Source: Ruthenibacterium avium (lineage in GTDB: Bacteria > Bacillota > Clostridia > Oscillospirales > Ruminococcaceae). Taken from it: a stretch of 54,768 nucleotides of DNA. Position 1 is the stretch's first letter. Each line of letters begins with the position of its first letter. The notes beneath the pieces were generated by a model. That model did no database searches. It was not told the DNA's origin and worked only from the letters and a program-made list of their open reading frames with translations. Location: the NCBI GenBank assembly GCA_019118905.1, contig DWYA01000027.1, positions 1 to 54,768 on the forward strand, written 5' to 3'. Positions 25,165 through 33,845 of this stretch are shown here, piece by piece. Both the position numbers and the translations under genes were made by a program.

Positions 25165-26399
25165 GCTTCCTCATCCCCCTGTTGTATTTCCAGCCCGCGC
25201 AGCCCAATGTCGTTTTTCAGCACGTCGGCAGGCGCAATGGCATGTTTGCCGTATTTTTGCCGAATGGCGTCCATGCTGCGCTCCAGCCGCTCGCGCTTTT
25301 CGCGCTGGGCTTTGCCCGGCGGTTCAAACATGGAAAGCTGCGCACTGTCCGGCGTGTCGGTCAGCTGCATGGCCGTCACCGTCAGCATCCGAATGGGCGT
25401 GCGAAAGCCCGTGCTTTTTCTTACCAGTTCCAGTGCCGCCTCGGCCAGCTCCCTGCCCACACAGGTGGGCGCGTTTAACGGCGCTTGCCGCGAAATGCTG
25501 TGAAACGCCGGGTCTTTGATGACTACCTGCACCGCCGAAGCGTACAGCCCTTTTTCCCTCAGGCGGGAAGCCACTTCGTCCGACAGCGCCTGCAAACCCG
25601 CGCGAATTTCCTCGGGCGCGGTCAAATCGCGCCGAAACGTCATGCCATTTCCCACCGTTTTAATCTCTCGCGCTTGTCCCGCGGGGCGCACAGGCGAATC
25701 TTCCAGCCCCCTTGCATAAAGCGAAAGCTGGCGCCCTGCTTTGCCCAGCGCCGCGTTGAGCGCTTCTTCCTCGGCGTGTGCCGCCTGACCAATGGTGCGA
25801 ATCCCCATTGCGTGCAGAGTGCGGCAGACACTTTTGCCCACATAGAGCAGTGCCTCCACCGGCAGCGGATGCACAATGCGCTCTACATCCTCGGGAAAAA
25901 TCACCGTTGTCGCGTCGGGCTTTCGGTAATCCGAACCCAGCTTTGCAAATACTTTATTAAAACTCACGCCCACGGAAATGGTCAGCCCCGTTTCGGTTCG
26001 CACCGTGTCGCGCAGCGCGTCTGCCACCTCGGCAGGGCTTTGGCCGAACAAATGCCAGCTGCCCGTCATATCGAGCCAGCTTTCATCAATGCCGAACGGC
26101 TCCACCAAATCAGTGTAGCGGGCATAAATGGCATTGATCACGCGGCTCATGCGGCGGTACTCCTCATGGTGAGGCCGCAGCAAATGCAAATCGGGGCATT
26201 TGCGGCACGCGGCATATACTGTTTCGGCTGTCTGTACGCCAAAGCGCTTTGCCGCCTCGTTTTTTGCCAAAATCACGCCGTGGCGGCTGGTCGGGTCGCC
26301 GCACACCGCCACGGGGACATCGCGCAGCTGTGGGTAGTGCAAAAGCTCCACCGACGCAAAAAAGCTGTTGCAGTCACAGTGAAAAATCACGCGCTCCAT
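25161..26399 (-). CDS. dinB: DNA polymerase IV (Y family, DinB)
   Basis: A 412-aa translesion polymerase. Motifs: HCDCNSFFASVE (metal Asp and steric-gate Phe region, residue 7 on), FGIDESWLDMTG (second catalytic Asp/Glu), SVGVSFNKVFAKLGSDYRKPDATT, then the helix-hairpin-helix thumb and little finger. A C-terminal QLSMFEP stretch resembles a beta-clamp binding peptide (QLSMF). A -10-like TATAAT at 26467-26472 (minus) has no recognisable -35, and no LexA box was seen. It is cotranscribed with eutH. Confidence 0.95.
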   Translation of the reverse strand: MERVIFHCDCNSFFASVELLHYPQLRDVPVAVCGDPTSRHGVILAKNEAAKRFGVQTAETVYAACRKCPDLHLLRPHHEEYRRMSRVINAIYARYTDLVEPFGIDESWLDMTGSWHLFGQSPAEVADALRDTVRTETGLTISVGVSFNKVFAKLGSDYRKPDATTVIFPEDVERIVHPLPVEALLYVGKSVCRTLHAMGIRTIGQAAHAEEEALNAALGKAGRQLSLYARGLEDSPVRPAGQAREIKTVGNGMTFRRDLTAPEEIRAGLQALSDEVASRLREKGLYASAVQVVIKDPAFHSISRQAPLNAPTCVGRELAEAALELVRKSTGFRTPIRMLTVTAMQLTDTPDSAQLSMFEPPGKAQREKRERLERSMDAIRQKYGKHAIAPADVLKNDIGLRGLEIQQGDEEA

Positions 26400-26526
26400 C
26401 GCCGCTCTCCCCCTTTTCTTTTGGCTTCCTGTTCCATATCTTTTTGCGTATCAACCGCCGTTTCTGATTATATCATAAGAAGTGTAAAAATGATACGGCA
26501 CACCGCGTGTTTTCGTGTGTGCAGAA

Positions 26527-26555
26527 TTGACGCAAAGCGCCGCGTGTTGTAAAAT
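26527..26555 (+). promoter_or_regulatory. Sigma-A promoter of the zinc-ribbon gene
   Basis: -35 TTGACG (26527-26532), 17-bp spacer, -10 TAAAAT (26550-26555). Confidence 0.75.
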
Positions 26556-26617
26556 AGGAGCAAATAATTTTTTCTGTGCTGCATCGGATGCACAGACAAC
26601 AGAAAGGATGAAACACG

Positions 26618-27103
26618 ATGGACAGCAATCTCAGCAAAATTCTTCACGACCTCGCCAATTCCGCAGCAGACGCAGCTGCCGGCGCACGCAGCGCTATGAT
26701 GAGCGCCAAAGAGGCAATCGGCGAAAAATATGATAATGTGAAGCTCAATATGGAGCTGAATCAGCTGGATGAGCAGCAGGAAAACGTGTTCAGCGATATT
26801 GGCCGCATGATGTTCTTGATGCATACCGGTAAGGTAAAAGACACCGTGATGACGGAGGACGGCCCCAAAACGCCCCAGCAGGTGATCGACTCGCTGCTTT
26901 TGACGGCGGAGCAGGTGCAGCAGGACATCGACGCGCTGGAGGCAAAGCTGGGCGAAGACGACGAAACGCTTGCCTGCCTGACCTGCCCGAAGTGCGGCAA
27001 CGTTTGCTTTGAGGGTGACCACTATTGCAGCGCCTGCGGCGAGCATCTGACCGCCGAGCGGGAGGAGCCGATGGATGTTCCCGCCGAGGAAGTTTCGGAA
27101 TGA
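26618..27103 (+). CDS. Zinc-ribbon protein, function unknown
   Basis: A 161-aa acidic, mostly helical soluble protein with a likely coiled coil from about 45 to 115. A C-terminal zinc ribbon, CPKCGNVCFEGDHYCSACG, starts at about residue 125. AAAGG lies 10 nt before the ATG. Its stop overlaps the start of the next gene (ATGA), so the two are coupled. No specific role can be assigned. Confidence 0.75.
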   Translation: MDSNLSKILHDLANSAADAAAGARSAMMSAKEAIGEKYDNVKLNMELNQLDEQQENVFSDIGRMMFLMHTGKVKDTVMTEDGPKTPQQVIDSLLLTAEQVQQDIDALEAKLGEDDETLACLTCPKCGNVCFEGDHYCSACGEHLTAEREEPMDVPAEEVSE

Positions 27104-27912
27104 TCGGCGTTTATTCGCTCTATGAGCTTGTCTGGTTCTTTTTTGCGTATTCATTTCTGGGCTGGTGCTTGGAAGTGTGCTATTGTTCGGTCAATACCGG
27201 CCACTTTGTCAACCGTGGCTTTTTAAATGGGCCTGTGTGCCCCATCTATGGGTTTGGCATGGTGCTGGTGCTGGCGCTGCTGATGCCTGTAAACGACAAT
27301 CTTATTTTGCTGTTCTTAGGCGGCATGGTACTGGCCAGTGCGCTGGAATTTGTGGGCGGCTGGGCGCTGAAACAGCTGTTTCACACCAGCTGGTGGGACT
27401 ATTCCGACCAGCCGTTTAACTTAAAAGGCTATATCTGCTTAAAGTTCAGCTTGGCGTGGGGATTTTGCGTGGTGTTTGTCATGCGCGTTATCCACCCCGC
27501 CGTTGCCGCTCTTGTTGAGGGCATCACCACAGTGGCGCTGGGCGCGGCAGGCGTGATTTTCTGCGCCGTCATTGCCACCGCGTTTTTGTGTGATTTAATT
27601 GTCACCGTGCTTGCGCTGGCGAAAATCGAACGCGACCTTGGCGCCATCGACCAAGTGGCACAAATGCTGCAAGCGGGCAGCGAAACCATCAGCGAACGCC
27701 TCGGCAACACCGCTTTGGCACTGGATGAAAGCATGGACGAATCGCGTCCGGCGCTGCGTGCGCGTGTCGATTTGCTGCGTGCGCAAATTGTAGATAACCG
27801 CCATTTTGTGGAACAGCGCTTGCTGCGCGCGTTTCCTCGCATGAAGCACACACGTTATCCGCGTTCGGTGGAAATTGTCCGCGCGTGGCTGAACGAAAAA
27901 TCAAAAAAATAA
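27100..27912 (+). CDS. PF06541-type membrane protein (putative ABC-transporter type IV)
   Basis: A 270-aa protein with about five membrane spans in its first 170 residues and a soluble helical tail. Family landmarks: FFAYSFLGWCLEVCYCSV, NRGFLNGPVCPIYGFG, LEFVGGWALKQLFHTSWWDYSDQPFNLKGYICL. This matches the CmpB family annotated as putative ABC permease, though no ATPase is nearby. The overlap with the zinc-ribbon gene fixes the ATG at 27100. Confidence 0.85.
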   Translation: MIGVYSLYELVWFFFAYSFLGWCLEVCYCSVNTGHFVNRGFLNGPVCPIYGFGMVLVLALLMPVNDNLILLFLGGMVLASALEFVGGWALKQLFHTSWWDYSDQPFNLKGYICLKFSLAWGFCVVFVMRVIHPAVAALVEGITTVALGAAGVIFCAVIATAFLCDLIVTVLALAKIERDLGAIDQVAQMLQAGSETISERLGNTALALDESMDESRPALRARVDLLRAQIVDNRHFVEQRLLRAFPRMKHTRYPRSVEIVRAWLNEKSKK

Positions 27913-27940
27913 ATCTGGAACAAAAAAGGAGTATCCCCGC

Positions 27941-29185
27941 ATGAAAACCTCTCCCTTAAAAGGCATGAAGGATTGTCTGCCCCGTGAAATGGCCATTCGC
28001 GACTATGTACAGGGCAAAATTTTAGACGTTTACCGCGCCAGCGGCTTCGAGCGCATTTCCACGCCCATTTTGGAAGATATGGAAAACCTCGACAAGTCGG
28101 ACGGCGGCGACAACTTAAACCTCATTTTCAAGGTTCTCAAACGCGGGGACAAATTGGAAAAAGCACTGGCGAGCGGCGATGAAGCCGCCCTTTCGGACAT
28201 GGGCCTGCGCTACGACTTGACGCTGCCCCTTTCCCGCTTTTATGCCGCGAACCGCGAGCAGCTGCCCAGCCCGTTTAAAGTCATTCAAACCGACCGCGTT
28301 TACCGCGCCGAGCGCCCGCAAAAAGGGCGCAGCCGCGAGTTTGTGCAGTGCGACATCGACATTTTGGGCGACAGCAGCCCCAATGCGGAGATCGAGCTGA
28401 TTGACGTAACGGCGCGCGCGCTGCTCTCCATCGGCTTTTCCGGCTTTACTGTCCACATCAACGACCGCCGTCTTCTTCGCGGAATGCTGGAGGGCTTCGG
28501 TTTTGCCGCCGATACGCTCGATTCCGTTTGCGTCAGCTTCGATAAGCTCGACAAAATCGGCGCAGAGGGCGTTTGCGCTGAATTGACGGAAAAAGGCTTC
28601 CCTGCCGAGGCAGTGAAAGCGCTGTCCGACTTTTTGGCACGCGGCGAATTTTCGCTTGAGGCAGTTTCGGCGCTGTGTGCCGACGCTTCTCTGGGTGAAA
28701 CGCTGTCTTATGTGCTGAATACGGCTCGGACGCTTTCCGAAGGCCAGTATGAAGTATGCTTTTCGCCCAGCCTGGTGCGCGGCCAGGGCTACTATACCGG
28801 CATGGTGTTTGAAATTACCTGCGAAGGTTTTGCCGGCTCCATTGCGGGCGGCGGCCGTTATGACAACATGATCGGCAAGTTTTTGGGTCAAAGCGTTCCG
28901 GCGGTGGGCTTTTCCATCGGCTTTGAGCGCATTTGCTCCATTTTGCTCGAGCGTGACTTTTCCATTCCCGCCGAGCGTCCGCGTTTGGCGCTTTTGTACC
29001 GTGCCGACGCTGACTTTGCCGCTGTTATGAAAACCGCGCAGACGCTGCGCGAGACGTACCGCGTCACGCTACTGGCCGAAGCGAAAAAAGTCGGCAAGCA
29101 AATTGACCGTTTGGAGCAAACGGGCTATGCTGCCGTGTGCTTTTTTGAAAAATACCCGGAAGTCAAGCTTTTGGGGCAAGGATAA
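27941..29185 (+). CDS. hisS: Histidyl-tRNA synthetase family protein
   Basis: A 414-aa class II synthetase-like protein. Motif 1 region, YDLTLPLSRFYA, motif 2 FKVIQTDRVYRAERPQKGRSREFVQCDIDI, and motif 3 GGGRYDNMIGKFLG are all present. The histidine-specific loop reads LVRGQGYYTGMVFEI where most HisRS have LVRGLDYYT. The C-terminal anticodon domain is short, ending EVKLLGQG. It could be the housekeeping HisRS of a divergent type, a paralogue, or a HisZ-like regulatory subunit; no his operon is adjacent. AAAGGAG lies 9 nt before the ATG and there is no room for a T-box. Confidence 0.75.
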   Translation: MKTSPLKGMKDCLPREMAIRDYVQGKILDVYRASGFERISTPILEDMENLDKSDGGDNLNLIFKVLKRGDKLEKALASGDEAALSDMGLRYDLTLPLSRFYAANREQLPSPFKVIQTDRVYRAERPQKGRSREFVQCDIDILGDSSPNAEIELIDVTARALLSIGFSGFTVHINDRRLLRGMLEGFGFAADTLDSVCVSFDKLDKIGAEGVCAELTEKGFPAEAVKALSDFLARGEFSLEAVSALCADASLGETLSYVLNTARTLSEGQYEVCFSPSLVRGQGYYTGMVFEITCEGFAGSIAGGGRYDNMIGKFLGQSVPAVGFSIGFERICSILLERDFSIPAERPRLALLYRADADFAAVMKTAQTLRETYRVTLLAEAKKVGKQIDRLEQTGYAAVCFFEKYPEVKLLGQG

Positions 29186-29192
29186 TTTTGGA

Positions 29193-29221
29193 CAGGGCAG
29201 CGGGCAATTCCCGCTGCCCTG
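29193..29221 (+). terminator. Hairpin after the HisRS-like gene
   Basis: A perfect 12-bp stem (CAGGGCAGCGGG with CCCGCTGCCCTG) and 5-nt loop. It lacks a U-run and may only attenuate transcription into the HAD gene. Confidence 0.5.
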
Positions 29222-29277
29222 CCGCTGTTTCTCGGAGCGTCCTTCACCCGTTTTTGAAAAGAAAGAAGGCTTTGTCA

Positions 29278-30111
29278 ATGTCAACCCTTTATGTATGCGA
29301 CCTTGACGGCACGCTTCTTACACCCGAAGCGCAGCTTTCACCGCGCACTGTCACCATTCTCAACCGCCTTTTGGATGGCGGCTTGCTGTTTACCATTGCC
29401 ACTGCGCGCACACCCGCCACGGCAAACACTATTTTAGCGCCGCTGCATCTGCGCTTGCCCGCTGTGTTTTTAACAGGTGCGCTCGTGTATGATTTGCGCC
29501 GGATGCAAACGCTGCAAACAGTTTCTTTTCCGCCCGACACCGCGCGCTGCGTGTGCGAGGCGTTTCAGGTGCTTCATAAGGAGGCACTGCTTTACACCTT
29601 TTGCGATAACCAGCTGATTGTGTATTACCGGGAATTAACGGGCTCGTTTGAGCAAAAATTTGTCAAAGAGCGCATGGATCAGCCGTATAAAAAATTTGTA
29701 CAGACGCAAGACTATGTGCGAAGCACCGAAAACGGCGCCCTGATGATGGCGCTTTTGTGCCTGGATGATGAGCGCGACGCCCGCGAATGGTATCGCGCAC
29801 TCAGCATCATTCCCGGTGTGTCGTGTTACCTTTACCCCAACGAGTACCACCAAGGCTTTACCGTTGAGGCGTTCCCGTCCGGGTGTGACAAAGGCTGCCA
29901 AGTCGAAACGCTGAAAGCGTACGCGGGCGCGTCACGCACGGTTGCCTTTGGCGATAACTTCAACGATATTTCCTTGTTTGAAGCGTGTGACGAAAGCTGC
30001 GCCGTGGAAAACGCCGTAGGCTTTGTGAAAGAACACGCCACAAACGTAATCGGCTCCAACCGCGAGGACGGCGTTGCCTTGTGGCTGGAACAGCACGCCG
30101 AACTCCCTTAA
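29278..30111 (+). CDS. HAD-superfamily hydrolase, Cof type
   Basis: A 277-aa cytoplasmic phosphatase. Motif I is CDLDGTLLT (residue 7 on), motif II TIATARTP, and motif IV AFGDNFNDISLFEA, the Cof/YkrA pattern with a C2 cap. The substrate, usually a small sugar phosphate or flavin nucleotide, is not evident. The ATG at 29278 starts at the family's N-terminus with AGAAGG upstream; the longer frame adds 30 unlike residues. It lies 24 bp before mutY. Confidence 0.9.
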   Translation: MSTLYVCDLDGTLLTPEAQLSPRTVTILNRLLDGGLLFTIATARTPATANTILAPLHLRLPAVFLTGALVYDLRRMQTLQTVSFPPDTARCVCEAFQVLHKEALLYTFCDNQLIVYYRELTGSFEQKFVKERMDQPYKKFVQTQDYVRSTENGALMMALLCLDDERDAREWYRALSIIPGVSCYLYPNEYHQGFTVEAFPSGCDKGCQVETLKAYAGASRTVAFGDNFNDISLFEACDESCAVENAVGFVKEHATNVIGSNREDGVALWLEQHAELP

Positions 30112-30135
30112 AAATTTCCTTGAAGGAGGAACTTC

Positions 30136-31221
30136 ATGCAGCCGGAAACCCTTTCTCAGCCGCTTTTGGCATGGTTTCACGAAAATAAACGAATTTTGCC
30201 GTTTCGCACCGAGTCCACCCCCTATCGCGTATGGGTGAGCGAAATTATGCTTCAGCAAACGCGCGTCAGCGCCGTGCTGGATTATTTTGAGCGCTTTATG
30301 CGCGAACTTCCCACGGTGCAGGCGCTGGCCGAATGTCCGCCCGACCGCTTGATGAAGCTGTGGGAGGGTCTTGGCTATTACAGCCGCGCGCGCAATCTGC
30401 AAAAGGCCGCGCAAATCATTGTGGCAGAATACGGCGGCCAGCTCCCCGCCGATTACAAAGCATTGCTGGCACTGCCCGGCATTGGCGAATATACCGCCGG
30501 GGCAATTGCGTCCATCTCGTTCGGCTTGCCCGTCACGGCTGTGGACGGCAATGTGCTGCGCGTGTTCAGCCGCGTGCTTTGGGACGAAGGCGACATTTTG
30601 CGCCCCGACACAAAAAAGCGCCTTACGGCACAAACTGCCTACTTTCAGCCGCCCGACGCGCCCGGCGCTTATAACGAAGCGCTGATGGAGCTGGGCGCAC
30701 TTGTCTGTTTGCCGAACGGCGCACCGCTTTGCGGCGAGTGTCCCCTTGCTCACCTGTGTGAAGCGCACCGCCGCGGCAGAGAAACCGAGCTGCCCCATAA
30801 AACGCCGAAAAAAGCACGCCGCCGCGAGCCGTATACCGTGGTGCTTTTGCTGCGGCGCGAACATGAAACACCGCAGATTTTGTTGACGCGCCGCCCGCCG
30901 GAAGGCGTGTTGGCAGGGCTGTGGCAGCCGATTCTGTTAGAAGGCACTCTGACAAAGGCCGAAACCGAAAGCACCCTTGCCGCGCTGGGGCTTCGCGCTA
31001 CTGTGTGCGAAGCTGCACCGAAAGCACGCCACATCTTTACCCATTTGGAATGGGAGCTTTCCGGCTGGGTGTGCCGCTTTGAAGGCGGAGCGCTTGCGCA
31101 GGAGCATGTTTGGGCCGATGCCGCCGGGCTTTGCGGCCGGTACGCATTGCCAAACGCCGTTAAAGCATACAGCAATTTTGCAAAGGAAATGCTTTCCTGC
31201 CCGGATAGATTTTCCTTGTAA
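30136..31221 (+). CDS. mutY: Adenine DNA glycosylase MutY
   Basis: A 361-aa base-excision enzyme that removes A opposite 8-oxoG. The helix-hairpin-helix LPGIGEYTAGAIAS and catalytic Asp in AVDGNVLRV are present, as is the EIMLQQTR element with the catalytic Glu. The iron-sulfur cluster loop is C-x7-C-x2-C-x5-C. The C-terminal NUDIX-like domain (about 230-350) reads the oxidised guanine. AAGGAGG lies 6 nt before the ATG. Confidence 0.96.
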   Translation: MQPETLSQPLLAWFHENKRILPFRTESTPYRVWVSEIMLQQTRVSAVLDYFERFMRELPTVQALAECPPDRLMKLWEGLGYYSRARNLQKAAQIIVAEYGGQLPADYKALLALPGIGEYTAGAIASISFGLPVTAVDGNVLRVFSRVLWDEGDILRPDTKKRLTAQTAYFQPPDAPGAYNEALMELGALVCLPNGAPLCGECPLAHLCEAHRRGRETELPHKTPKKARRREPYTVVLLLRREHETPQILLTRRPPEGVLAGLWQPILLEGTLTKAETESTLAALGLRATVCEAAPKARHIFTHLEWELSGWVCRFEGGALAQEHVWADAAGLCGRYALPNAVKAYSNFAKEMLSCPDRFSL

Positions 31222-31244
31222 TTCCGGGCAAAAACGCTTATAAT
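31216..31244 (+). promoter_or_regulatory. Sigma-A promoter overlapping the end of mutY
   Basis: -35 TTGTAA (31216-31221, overlapping the mutY stop), 17-bp spacer, -10 TATAAT (31239-31244). Confidence 0.65.
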
Positions 31245-31432
31245 AAAAGCACAATGATTTCTGACGTTTCAGAAAGCTGCTAGGAGGGATGTCTGTGCGT
31301 TTCATCGAAATGCTTCCCGGTTTGCTCACCACAGCCGGTCAGGTGTATGTTGCTTCACGCCGCGTCCCGGCCCCTGCTCAAAAGCCCCGGCAGGCCGCAC
31401 GCCGCCGTAAAACCAAACAGGAGGATCTTGTC

Positions 31433-31615
31433 ATGAAAAAATCAACGCTTATCGCCATTATTGCAGGCCTGTCCGCCATCGCCGGCGCACTGGGCGCGAT
31501 GTTCCTTTATCTGCGCCGCCGCGAAGCAGAACTCGACGAGTATGAGCATCTGCTGTTCAGCGAGGACTTCGGCCAGCACGTCCCCTCGGAAGAAGATTTT
31601 GAAGAAGAGGAGTAA
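31433..31615 (+). CDS. Small membrane protein with acidic tail, alternative upstream start
   Basis: A 60-aa protein with one hydrophobic span (residues 4-24), then YLRRREAELDEYEHLLF and a Glu-rich tail (EEDFEEEE). The ATG at 31433 follows CAGGAGG by 8 nt. The frame is open upstream to 31289, where AGGAGGG precedes ATG/GTG codons; the GTG at 31295 has good spacing. That form would add about 46 residues with a basic stretch (RQAARRRKTK). Either two products are made or one start is silent. No family recognised. Confidence 0.6.
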   Translation: MKKSTLIAIIAGLSAIAGALGAMFLYLRRREAELDEYEHLLFSEDFGQHVPSEEDFEEEE

Positions 31616-31626
31616 TCCTTCTCTGC

Positions 31627-31660
31627 AAAACGCCCCGTCAAATGACGGGGCGTTTTTTAT
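31627..31660 (+). terminator. Terminator after the small membrane protein
   Basis: A 14-bp stem (AAAACGCCCCGTCA with TGACGGGGCGTTTT) ending in a T-run. Confidence 0.9.
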
Positions 31661-31723
31661 ACAGTAAAAAATTGACCAAAGGGCTGCTTTTTGCGTGTTC
31701 TTAGTGAAAGGGGGACTGATTCA

Positions 31724-32221
31724 ATGAAAACTGCTGCGGTACACTGCACGGCAGATGCAGAAAGGGTGGTGGAGCAATATGGCGATATGCTGTTTCAAAT
31801 CTGCCTTGTCATGCTGAGAAATCCCGGTGATGCCGAGGATGCCGTGCAGGATACACTGATAAAGTATCTGCAAAAAGCGCCCGATTTTAAAAGCGCTGAC
31901 CACGAAAAGGCATGGCTGATTACCGTTGCCTCCAACCGATGCCGCGACATGCAGCGCTTTTGGGTGCGTCATCCGCAAATGAATTTGGAGGAAATCCATG
32001 CGTATTCCTGTCAGCCCGAACAGCACGACCTGCTCGATGCCTTGCTGGAACTGCCCGAAAAATTCCGCATCGTGCTGCTGCTTTATTATGTACATGGCTA
32101 TCAGACCGTTGAAATTGCAGCCATCATCGGCAAATCGGCTTCTGCCGTGAAAATGCGGCTGTCGAAAGGACGAAAATTACTGCAAAAACAAATTCGAGAG
32201 GGGGACTGGCTTTATGAATGA
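31724..32221 (+). CDS. ECF-type RNA polymerase sigma factor
   Basis: A 165-aa ECF sigma factor. Region 2 has NPGDAEDAVQDTLIKYLQ and AWLITVASNRCRDMQR; region 4 has LPEKFRIVLLLYYVHGYQTVEIAAIIG and SASAVKMRLSKGRKLL. The ATG at 31724 follows an AAAGGGGGA site; upstream in-frame codons add 11 residues without one. It overlaps its presumed anti-sigma gene by 8 bp. Signal and regulon unknown. Confidence 0.92.
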   Translation: MKTAAVHCTADAERVVEQYGDMLFQICLVMLRNPGDAEDAVQDTLIKYLQKAPDFKSADHEKAWLITVASNRCRDMQRFWVRHPQMNLEEIHAYSCQPEQHDLLDALLELPEKFRIVLLLYYVHGYQTVEIAAIIGKSASAVKMRLSKGRKLLQKQIREGDWLYE

Positions 32222-33263
32222 AAACCCGTTAAAAACTTGTGTCACATCCATCCAAATGCCCGCCGATGCAAAAGGACGGCTGGTGCAAACGCTGACTGCC
32301 CGCCCTGCACCGAAAAAACGTTTTTTTGCTCCTATCCGCAAAATTCCTGTCGTTGCCGTTTTGCTGGTTCTGTGCTTTTTCTGCTCCGTTCCGGTGCTTG
32401 CCGCAAGCATTGACCCGCTCTATCAGCTCATGTATCGTTTTTCGCCGGGCACGGCGCAGTTTTTCCGCCCCGTTGCAAAAAGCGATGTTTCCAACGGCAT
32501 TGAAATGACGGTTCTTTCATCGTATATCCATGGGGATACCGCCGAAATTTATCTTTCTTTGCAAGACCTTGAGGGCGACCGCCTTGACGCAACCACCGAC
32601 TTAAACGACAGCTACACCATCCACACACCGTTTGACTGCTCGGCTTACAGCGAGCTTGTTTCCTACGACGAAGCCACAAAAACAGCCACTTTGCGGGTAA
32701 GCATTTCTCAAACAGACGGCAGCGCCGTGCAAGGCGATAAAATCACCTTTTCCACGAGGGAAATCATCAGCCAAAAGGCCGAGATGTTTGGCGCCGAAGT
32801 GCCGCTTGACTTGCGGAATCTTCCGCAAAATGCCGCCACAAGCCCGGTTTATGTCACCGGTGTCGGCTCCTCCTCCGCCTCCATGCCCGACTTTGACGAT
32901 TTTTTTGACGCCTTAGTGCCGCAAGAACCAAAGCAAATCCCTTCCGTGGAGAATATCACCCTGACCGGCGCAAGCTTTGCCGACGGCAAGCTGCATATTC
33001 AGCTTGCCGCCGAAAACACGCCGCAAACCAACAGCCACGCCTTTTTGTGGCTCGAAACCGCAGACGGGACAGAAATTTCCTGTGATTACAGCGTTTCATT
33101 TTATGAGGAAAGCGCCGGACAGCGCACCGATTATACCGAATTTATTTTTTCGGTCACGCCCGAAGAACTTTCTTCCTGCCGCGTCATCGGCGACTTTTTC
33201 AGCTACGGCGTTTTTACCGAAGGCGATTGGAGCGTCACCTTCCCCTTGGAAGCCGAAGAATAA
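32214..33263 (+). CDS. Putative membrane anti-sigma factor
   Basis: A 349-aa protein with a short cytoplasmic N-terminus (about 1-38), one membrane span (about 41-62, VVAVLLVLCFFCSVPVLAA) and a large external domain of about 285 residues with DUF4179-like beta-rich repeats. This is the usual layout of anti-sigma factors encoded after ECF sigmas in Clostridia. The ATG overlaps the sigma gene, so the two are translated together. The cytoplasmic part would hold the sigma factor; the external domain may sense envelope stress. Confidence 0.8.
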   Translation: MNENPLKTCVTSIQMPADAKGRLVQTLTARPAPKKRFFAPIRKIPVVAVLLVLCFFCSVPVLAASIDPLYQLMYRFSPGTAQFFRPVAKSDVSNGIEMTVLSSYIHGDTAEIYLSLQDLEGDRLDATTDLNDSYTIHTPFDCSAYSELVSYDEATKTATLRVSISQTDGSAVQGDKITFSTREIISQKAEMFGAEVPLDLRNLPQNAATSPVYVTGVGSSSASMPDFDDFFDALVPQEPKQIPSVENITLTGASFADGKLHIQLAAENTPQTNSHAFLWLETADGTEISCDYSVSFYEESAGQRTDYTEFIFSVTPEELSSCRVIGDFFSYGVFTEGDWSVTFPLEAEE

Positions 33264-33297
33264 AGCAAATATTCCGCAAGCCGCCCTAAAACAGCAC

Positions 33298-33345
33298 ACC
33301 GCCGAACGACAAGAGAAGTTTTTTGTCGTTCGGCGGTAATTTTAT
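33298..33345 (+). terminator. Terminator between the anti-sigma gene and the lipoprotein pseudogene
   Basis: A 15-bp stem (ACCGCCGAACGACAA with TTGTCGTTCGGCGGT) followed by AATTTTAT; the minus side also has some T residues. Confidence 0.8.
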
Positions 33346-33359
33346 CCTTATTAAAATTG

Positions 33360-33771
33360 TTAAGTTCGCTCGACTAATCGGTAATTGGGCTTATTTTGCC
33401 AAAAATCATCCTTTTGTATCAGCGCATATTGAATGGTTGACGTTTCGGATTCATATTGACTGCCGTCCGGCGCGGTGAGCATCACCTTCTGGGGCTCTCT
33501 GCCGTACTGCACCAAAAATTCATTCTCCGTTTCCCACACAATGGGCAGATACTCCCTCCTGTGTTCCCATGCCCGTGGTGACGTATACACCGTCCGGCGG
33601 CGTCAGCATCCGCAAGGAAACTGTATCGGAATTTTCGCCCGGTGTCTCCAAGGCGCTCTCTTTTTCAGATACCGCCTGTGAAGCAGCCATCTGCGCCCCG
33701 CTTTGCCCGCAGCCGGACAAAGCCACTAATACACACAGACATAGGCTGCATAAAGCTTTTAAGTGTTTCAT
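33360..33771 (-). pseudogene. Frameshifted lipoprotein gene
   Basis: The first frame (33520-33771) starts with a lipoprotein signal (ALCSLCLCVLVALSGC, Cys at about 21) and reads well to GMGTQE. The second frame (33360-33590) then supplies EYLPIVWETENEFLVQYG through to NPNYRLVERT-like sequence. Removing one G from GGAGGGAG at about 33552-33559 joins them into a protein of about 136 aa. It may be a real mutation or a sequencing error. Family unknown; the product would be a small surface lipoprotein near the ECF pair. Confidence 0.7.
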
Positions 33772-33807
33772 TTGTTTCCTCCCGCAATAAACGCCATCCT
33801 ATCATAA

Positions 33808-33836
33808 AAAACCGAGGGCGCGCTGCTCTCGGTTTT
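33808..33836 (-). terminator. Terminator of the purine operon
   Basis: Arms AAAACCGAG and CTCGGTTTT, followed on the minus strand by TTTTTTAT, 10 bp past the purB stop. Confidence 0.85.
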
Positions 33837-33845
33837 CTGTTCTAA

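Noticed and set aside
27913..27940. T-box upstream of the HisRS-like gene
   Set aside because: Only 28 bp separate it from the preceding gene, too little for a T-box.
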